Assembly: GCA_037176725.1 (NCBI GenBank)
Contig: JAZBRS010000076.1
Location: forward strand, 123,399,001-123,463,000
Direction of reading: 5' to 3'
Length of the DNA: 64,000 nucleotides
Source: Posidonia oceanica
Taxonomy: Eukaryota; Streptophyta; Magnoliopsida; Alismatales; Posidoniaceae
This document shows positions 57,164 to 64,000 of this stretch, piece after piece. Position 1 is the stretch's first letter; each line of letters opens with the position of its first letter. The notes below the pieces were generated by a model. It was not told the origin of the DNA. It did not search any database and saw only the letters and a program-made list of their open reading frames with translations. The position numbers were made by a program, and so were the translations under genes.

Positions 57164-58676
57164 TACGCTGATTGCAGAGGGACAGGCAGATAGCTGCAGA
57201 AGCTTGAAAGTACCTGCTATCAATAAACAGTCAGATCTCACAGGCATATATTCTTTGACAATAAACAGAAACTGAGGCTGATAAAGTAGTTCCATATGCA
57301 TTCAGCAGTTGATAACAGAACATGGCAGTTAAGCATAAATAAGCAAAGGAGATATGCAGCGGTCTTGCTGACACGGGGGCGAGGGGCGGCAGGAGATCTG
57401 GACCAGCGCAGTTCGAGTGTCGTCGATGCGCTCTGCTGGGGAGAAGTACTGCCTCAGGGCCTGAGCGCGTTGCAGAGCGGGAGAAATTGATAGGAAAAGG
57501 GATGATAGAAGAAGATGCATGTATGCATGATGCAGGTGATATGCTTATGAAGATGAGTATTATGCTTGGATGGGTGAGCATGCTTGGATAAATGAGTATG
57601 CTTGGATAGGTGAGTATGCCTGGATAGAATGAGTATGCTTGGATAGAATGAGTATGCTTGGATACCCTCAGCAGACGGAGTGCTTTGGTGCCTGCTGCAA
57701 AGGAATGGAGTGGTCCCTAACTCACTGAGCCCTACCTAGACTCTTGGCTTGCTGGTGGCTCTCCGGAACGGGTTGTTGGCATTATACAGGTGGTGGTGTG
57801 GTGAGGACAGGCTACTGGCCACACTCTCAGGACCTACACCTATTCTTTCAGCTCTCTTTTTTTGATTGATTTCTCCCTCATAGGTGTGCAGTCTTTCTCT
57901 GCCCCTAACTAGGAGATGGTGAGTGTTTGCTCTTAGGAGGATGTGGTAGACCCTTTTAGGCTTGACATGCTGGGGATCTCTAGTGAGGCATGGGGGATAA
58001 TGGTGCCTGTGTTTTTTTGGCTACATTTTGCCTTTTTCTTGTTTTTTGCTTTGCTTGCTTTTTTCCCCTTTTTTTTTTGGTTTTTTGTTCTGTCTCTTTT
58101 CTCTTTTTTTTTTTTTTTTGCTTGTTGTTTTGCTTTTCTCTCTTTTTTCCAGGCTTTTGCTATCCCCATTTTGGTGGCAAAAGGAGGGTGTTTGAAATGT
58201 AATGGATTTAGGCTTTGGGTCTGTTGTGTGATGGGTAGGAGGAGCAGAGTTAGACCGCACACCCCTATCTCTAGGGCCGGCTTCTGTCTTCGTCTTCTGT
58301 TCCTTGGATGTGCCCAAACCTAGGTGTCTACTCTCGCTTTTTCCAGACTCACATCCTAACATTTTTTCTCCCTCAGAGGTGTATGTCCTTGCGAGATTAG
58401 GCGGTTCGCCTGTCCTCGTTGGTGGTGGCTCCCTCACTAGCTAAGACATTTGAGTAGTGCCAGGTGAGGTAGGGTGACTCTTTCCAGAGCAGGCAAGCAC
58501 TTCCGGTTTTCATCACCGGGCCAAAGATACAATGCTTGAGAGGATGACGATGATGATTTCGGAGAGAGAGAATGCAAGAGTTGAAAGGATGACGATGATG
58601 ATTTGAAAAGATGTGGCAGGAGGCGAGAATGCGAGTGCAAGTGGGAGAAGGGCATCTGCAACGGGGCCACTTTCGG
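57164..58676 (-). other. Spacer between pol and DUF7745 ORF (element C)
   Basis: Same layout as A: plus-strand T-rich tract at 58020-58150 and a conserved block at about 58425-58525. A short GAGTATGCTTGGATA-type repeat stands at 57560-57665. Confidence 0.55.
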
Positions 58677-61600
58677 CTACTGATAGTACTTCTTTAGATA
58701 GCAGAGGTTGACGGGCTCAGACTGCTCAACCCGGTCCATATCCTCAAGAGTTGCAGCGCCTCCCGAAAAGATCTACTTGACCACGAAGGGGCCACGCCAG
58801 TTGGGTCGGAATTTCCCTCGACCGTCAGGCAAATGAATGGCACGCAAGACAAGGTCCCCTGGCCGAAAGTTTCTGGGCTGGACCTTCTTCAAGAATGCTC
58901 TGGCCATCCGCTTCTGATAGCAGTGAGCGTTGTGCATAGCTTGCAGTCTGCGCTCATCAATTAAGTTCAGTTGGATGCAGCGGTCTTCGACCCATTCTGC
59001 CTCTTCCAACCCAGCTTCTCGTAGGAACCACAGAGAGGGGATCTCTACTTCAACAGGCAACACCGCTTCCATTCCGTACACCAGAGAGTACGGGGTGGCT
59101 CCTGTAGAGGTCTGGATTGATGTCCTGTACGCCTAGAGTGCGTACAGGAGCTAGTCGTGCCAATCCTTGTGGGTTTCTGCCATTTTCTTCAGAATCTTGA
59201 CAATGTTCTTGTTTGCAGACTCCACAGCTCCGTTCATTTGTGGCCGATAGGGCGAGGATCGATGATGCTTGATCTTGAGATTCTGCAGGTATTCCTCGGT
59301 CCTTTTGGCAATGAAGTTTGTGCCATTATCAGAGATGACTGAGTGCGGGACCCCATATCGGGCAACGATATTGTTTCTGATAAATTTTTCTGTTGCCATA
59401 GCGGTGACTGTTCTGTAAGAGGCTGCTTCCACCCACTTGGTAAAGTAATCGATCGCTACCAGAATGTAACGATGACCATTTGAAGCAGCAGGGTGGATGG
59501 CGCCAATGACATCGATCCCCCAGGTGGAGAAAGGCCATGGCGAGGACATGTTGTGCAGCTGATGTGGAGGGGCCTTGATGATTCTGCTGCTGACATTGCT
59601 GACTGTTCTGCTGCTGAGGCTGCTGACAGCTCTGTTACTGATTCTGCTTTCTGCTCTGTTACTGCTGCTGCATGAACTACTGATGCTTCCCCCTCTGGGT
59701 CTTCTAGTGTGCCTGCAGAGGATATGCCGGACTGGCGGCTGATCTGAGCACTACCGCTCGATATACTGCTCAAGTGAGGCATGGGTTGCACAAACCACCT
59801 AGACCCGCCTTCTGGTTGAAGAGTGATGAGCTCATCTGGTCTAGGGGAGTCCGGCGCTGCTGAGTCTTCTTCCAGGACCATGATAGAGGCATGGTCTTCT
59901 TGCAGAGGAGGGTCCGTAACCACGGCTTTCCCTTTCCTTTCTGCGGCTTGATGCTCTGCCAGGTCTTCTGCTATCGACTTGATTTGTTCTTGATAGAGTA
60001 GCTCTAAGTCAGACATCCAAGAATCGACCTGGGCTTCTATTGCCACTCCTTCTTCCTCGTCCGAGGGGGAGTCGACGTAGTAGGCGCCGGGGGCCTGCGG
60101 CACTGGCCCGGCTGCAAGACGGATAGCTGCCCTTGGTGTCTGCATGATCTGGTTCACGGGTGCGTCCGCTGATGGCAGTTCTGATGTAGAAGGCCCAAAC
60201 AAACAAGTCAGCGGTGCTATAGATGGATATGCTGCCAGGGTCACTGTTGGAGAGTAAGCAAGGGTGCTCTTCAGAGGGCTCAAGGGCCCGGAGAGTGTAG
60301 TGCTCAGTTGGCCTTTTGTATCGGGCCGTAACTGAGAGAGTGCAGCCTCTAACGCCATGGGGTCTTGCCATGAGAGCTGCTGCTGGTTGTCAGGAGGATG
60401 CGAAGCGGACTGCGCCTGCTGCATTCCTAGAGATGTGGCTGCTGAAGCGGGCTAAGCCGCGCTGCTGACTGAACTGATTAACTGCCCCTCCAGAGATAGG
60501 GACAGTGGCACTGATGTTGCTGTGACCGCTGGTAGCATGCTTGATTCTGCCAGAAGGAGTGTCTCTGACTCCTGCACTGCTGCTGCCTGTACTTGGGAAG
60601 CTGATGTGGCTGCAAAAGAGTGGGAACTTGCCTGTTCTGCCACAGGGCCTGCTGAGCTGCCTGCTGTTTCTGCCAGAGGAAGAGCTGAATAGATTGACTG
60701 TGTGGCCTCTGCTCTGATCACTGTTTCTGCTGTGCTGGTTGGGACTGCCTCTGTTGTGCCAGACTGCTCCTCATCCGAGTAGTAGTCCTCAACACACACC
60801 CAATCCTCTGTCGGTACCGTGTCTTGATCGTCGGATGATCCCAGGGTTCCTGCACTGGTAAAGTTAGTGAGGTCTCTGGGAATGGCTGGTGCATGGTCCT
60901 TGAGCTGGAAGCAGTGATCTTCGTTGGTCTTGGGCTCGTAGCCGAGGCCTTCCGATTTCCTTCGCTCCACTGCTACGATCGGCTCTGCGATCCCCTGGCC
61001 GTGACGCCCGAGTGGCGTACCCTTTATGTAACCCCACCTGTGACATACATTCTCGACCATTCGAAAGGGGTTGCTGTGAACGGTCAAGGAGCTGACGCGT
61101 TCAAGATCAGGAATGAAGTTAACCGGCTCACACCGATTAACGCGATATAGGGCTTCAGAAGTCTCGAGGTCAAACGGGATAGATTGCGAAGACACGAGGG
61201 AGACTGCTTCGATCCGCTCCTTCTCAAAGTTCTCCGCCATGACGACAATGACATCGTCGCCGTGACGGTACTTTATCATTCGATGGAGGGTCGAAGGAAG
61301 GACCTGATGCTTGTGGAGCCAAGGGTGCCCAAGCAGAAGATTGAAGTTCGGCTGCAAGTCGACGACATAGAATTCTACGTCGAAGACAACCGGGCCAATA
61401 GCGAGAGGAATAATCAGAACCCCTAGAGCGTCATGGTGAGTGTTGTCAAAGGCTGTCATTCCATTCACGGCTGGCGTGATGTCCTCGGCTTTGAATCCGA
61501 GCTTGGTTGCGGTACGCAAGGGGCAGACGTTAAGGCCTGACCCATTATCAACCAGCGTTAGGGGAATGCGAAAGTTTTTGAACTGCACCGTGACGAATAG

Positions 61601-64000
61601 GGGCTGGTTGTGATTAATCCCTGCCGGAGGCAGCTCATCACTCGTAAAAGAGATGACCTGGGGCTCCGCAATCAACCCAACCATGCTCTCCAAGGCTGAA
61701 GGCTCAATGGACTGGGACACACGGGCAGCCTGGAACACACGAAGAAAAGCCTCGCGGTGTTCGGCAGAGGTGTGGATCAAATCGCAGATGGAGATGTCGG
61801 CTTTGACCTTCTTAAGCTGGGAGGTCAAGTCGGCTTTAGGTTGGCTCCTTCTAGCAACTGGAGGGGTGATTCTAGCAGATTCTAAGGGGGTAGTGGCAGG
61901 AAGCTGGGTTTCTACAGGCTGGATAGGGATTTGGCTAGCTACAAGTTGGTCTGGAGTTGGACCTACTATGGGTTGGCTAGAGGGTGGGGGCATAACAGGT
62001 CTAGGGTGAGTTGGCCTAATTGCTGGTGTTGGGGGCCTGTAAACCCTCCCCGATCGCGTTACTTCCGTGCGCATCTCTGTGGCGTAACTGTAAGGGACGC
62101 GATGGGTGTCCAGGGTCAAATCAATGATGACTGGAGCACGTGCTGCGAGCACAGGAGGGGTTACAGGGGGACCTATTGGATACTGCGGTCTCTCTAGAGG
62201 GTATGGTTGTTAGGGTGGGAAGGCTGGGGTAGGTTGAGGTCTACCTAGAAGGTGTAGCTGAGGTCGCCCTAAGAGGTGGATGGGGGAACTAGGCTGGGCC
62301 CTAGCTAGAAGGTGCACAGGGGATTGAGCCTGGGGAAGCACGGTGGGAGGCGCGAAAGGGCGCTCCGGCCTGGCATGCGGTCGGACCAAGTGAATTCCCG
62401 ACTCGGAGCCGGCAACTGCCGTGAGATAGAGACTGACTGGGAAAGGCTCAGAGATGTCAGAGATGAGATCAGAAGGGTCGACCACAGAGGTAGCAGGCCC
62501 AGAGGGAAAGACAGAGTGGATGCCTGAGGTTCCCGCCCCTTCCGGATAAGAGTGCTCCGGTAAGGGTTGGCGGGTGATGCCAGAATGAGGGGGAACAACT
62601 GAGTGTGCAGATGCATGAGTGTGTGCTTGAGTGGATGCCTCGTGCGTGTCGATCACAATCGTTCCCGATTCGATCAGATCCTGAATTGCGTTCCGCAAGG
62701 AGTAGCAATTGTCCGTCGAATGCCCGACGCTTCGATGGAAATTGCAGAAGAGGTCCGCCCTAAACCAATGCGGCTGAGGACTTGGCGGCGGACGAACCTC
62801 CGGGAACTTCAGGAGCGATGCAACCTTTGGCAAGATGACCGTGAGCGGTTCCACCAGTGGGGCGAATCTCTGCTTCTCAATGGGTGGCCTTCTTTGCCTC
62901 TGGTATGAGCCTTGCTGAACCAGTGCGGCAGGATAGACCGGTCTAGCGGTGGTAGTGATATGTGGTGTGTGTGGATTCCTAGGTGCAGGAGCGTACACCA
63001 TCTGAGCTGGGGCAGGCCGGGATGGCAAGCGAACAGGCACAGTAGGAGAATCGACGAATGCAACAGCGGGTTTCGGCAAATCCTTCCTCTTCGGGCGGTT
63101 GTTGCTGCTGCCGCTGTTGTTGTTGTTGGAGGCGCTGCTGTTGGCACTGTTGCTGCTGATCACTGCCTGCTTAGCGAACGCAGAGAGAGCTGGGAAGTTG
63201 CCACTCCGCAAAGAACTCTCCACGCGTGCTCCAGCTCTGATGAGTGCTGCAAAAGTAGTGACTGGTTGGATGCTAAGCAGAGCTCCGAGAGACGACTGCG
63301 CCCCTTTGATAACGATCTCGATAGACTCCTCATCAGAGGGTCTATCTCGAACCTGAGAGGCAAGGGCGCGCCAGCGGCCGACGTACTCCCCGAACGGCTC
63401 GCCAGAATTATGCTTGATTGCGATCAAGTCCGCCCTCTTTGGGACCAGATCGAGGTTGAAGGAGTATTGCTCCAGGAACGCCTGACTGAGGTCGTTCCAA
63501 GTCTTGATGGCTGACATATCAAGCGATGTGAACCACTTGAGTGCCGGCCCGGTCAAACTCTTCTGGAACAAGCGGATCAGCAACCTCTCGTCAGCCTGAA
63601 GCTGAGCGAGATCACCGCAATACGCCTTCAAGTGTGCTACGGGGCAGCCCCTACCATTATACTTCTCGAAGTCTGGGATCTTGAACTTTGGAGGGAGTAC
63701 CGCCTCTAGAAAGCAGCAGAGGTCCCGGAATTGGTAGGTCTGGTGCTCAGTACCCTACACTAGTCGTAGTGCCTTCTCCAAGACGTCCATCCGGTTATTG
63801 ATGGGGTCTGGGATTGCTGCTGTAGGAGAGGGATCAGCAGGGGTAGCGAGCGCATACGCCGAATGGGTCGCACCTAAGTGCTCCTCCAGATCTACCATAG
63901 CGTCGCCTGGTGGAGCAACAGGATGGCCGACGTATCCGTGCTGGGGGACTGTGTATGCAGGAGTGTATGCAGGATGCTGGACCTGGTGCAGAGGAGAAGA
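58677..64000 (-). pseudogene. gag-pol: Gag-pol pseudogene of element C with RT/RNase H deleted
   Basis: Runs from the Gag core at the right edge (the N-terminus is outside the window) through knuckle, protease and G-patch-like segment into the linker, then jumps at about 59580 into integrase, with a frame change. Stops lie at 63755, 62210, 60452, 59151, 59133 and 58773. RT, both RNase H domains and the integrase HHCC region are absent; compared with A about 2.7 kb (16926 to about 19640) is missing. Most stops are CAG, CAA or TGG to TAG/TAA. The remaining sequence is closer to A than to B. Confidence 0.92.
59570..59590 (-). other. Internal deletion junction in element C
   Basis: GGGGCCTTGATG from integrase runs straight into ATTCTGCTGCTGA from the linker. 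Both parental sites in A share TGAT, so the join could be anywhere within that microhomology. Confidence 0.85.

Larger units (their letters stand above)
51094..64000 (-). mobile_element. Element C: partial, decayed Tat/Ogre-type retrotransposon
   Basis: C's 3' LTR remnant (51094-52993) starts directly at the edge of B, so B inserted into it. Then come the polypurine tract, structured 3' UTR, DUF7745 pseudogene, spacer and a gag-pol pseudogene that runs off the window. LTR end, 3' UTR and coding sequence are closer to A than to B. Decay is the heaviest of the three, which fits its place at the bottom of the nest. Confidence 0.9.

Overview
The window is flowering-plant genomic DNA, probably from a eudicot; the species cannot be read from the sequence. 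It contains no cellular gene. All of it is explained by three very large LTR retrotransposons of the Ty3/gypsy Tat/Ogre type, nested inside one another and all oriented on the minus strand. The lineage call rests on these features: a tRNA-Arg type primer site, CX2HX4HX4C Gag knuckle, DNGS protease, G-patch-like segment, YVDD reverse transcriptase, two RNase H domains in tandem, an HHCC/DDE integrase and no chromodomain.

Layout. Element A (3672-32146, 28.5 kb, LTRs of about 6.0 kb, 5-bp target duplication GGTAC) is complete and young. By eye its LTRs differ at about 30 sites (about 0.5%). Its gag-pol frame has a single in-frame stop. A sits in the 3' untranslated region of element B, which fills 1-3671 and 32152-51093, and B's left LTR runs off the window. 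B's gag-pol has seven stops and a frameshift, but its accessory ORF is open. B sits in the 3' LTR of element C, which fills 51094-64000 and runs off the right edge. C has lost most of its RT/RNase H region in a 2.7-kb deletion and carries many stops.

Each element reads, in its own sense: 5' LTR, tRNA-Arg primer site, purine-rich leader, gag-pro-RT-RNH-aRNH-INT, a spacer with an A-rich tract, a sense ORF of about 400 aa with a DUF7745 (plant-mobile-domain-like) fold, a 2-4 kb 3' UTR packed with short repeats, polypurine tract, 3' LTR.

The most unusual content is the 3' UTR. Its repeats are not plain minisatellites. They form a layered, covarying secondary structure: (i) a closing stem of 9 bp bounding about 790-810 bases; (ii) five internal stems whose arm sequences differ from stem to stem and from element to element, yet stay complementary; (iii) inside each loop, 25-base units whose two stems interlock as an H-type pseudoknot, with compensatory changes in both stems; (iv) further downstream in the plus-strand reading, hairpins with overlapping, partly exclusive partners. 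I found these by reading and did not fold or search them computationally. They look like a large structured RNA carried by a retrotransposon and are the main candidate for an undescribed system.
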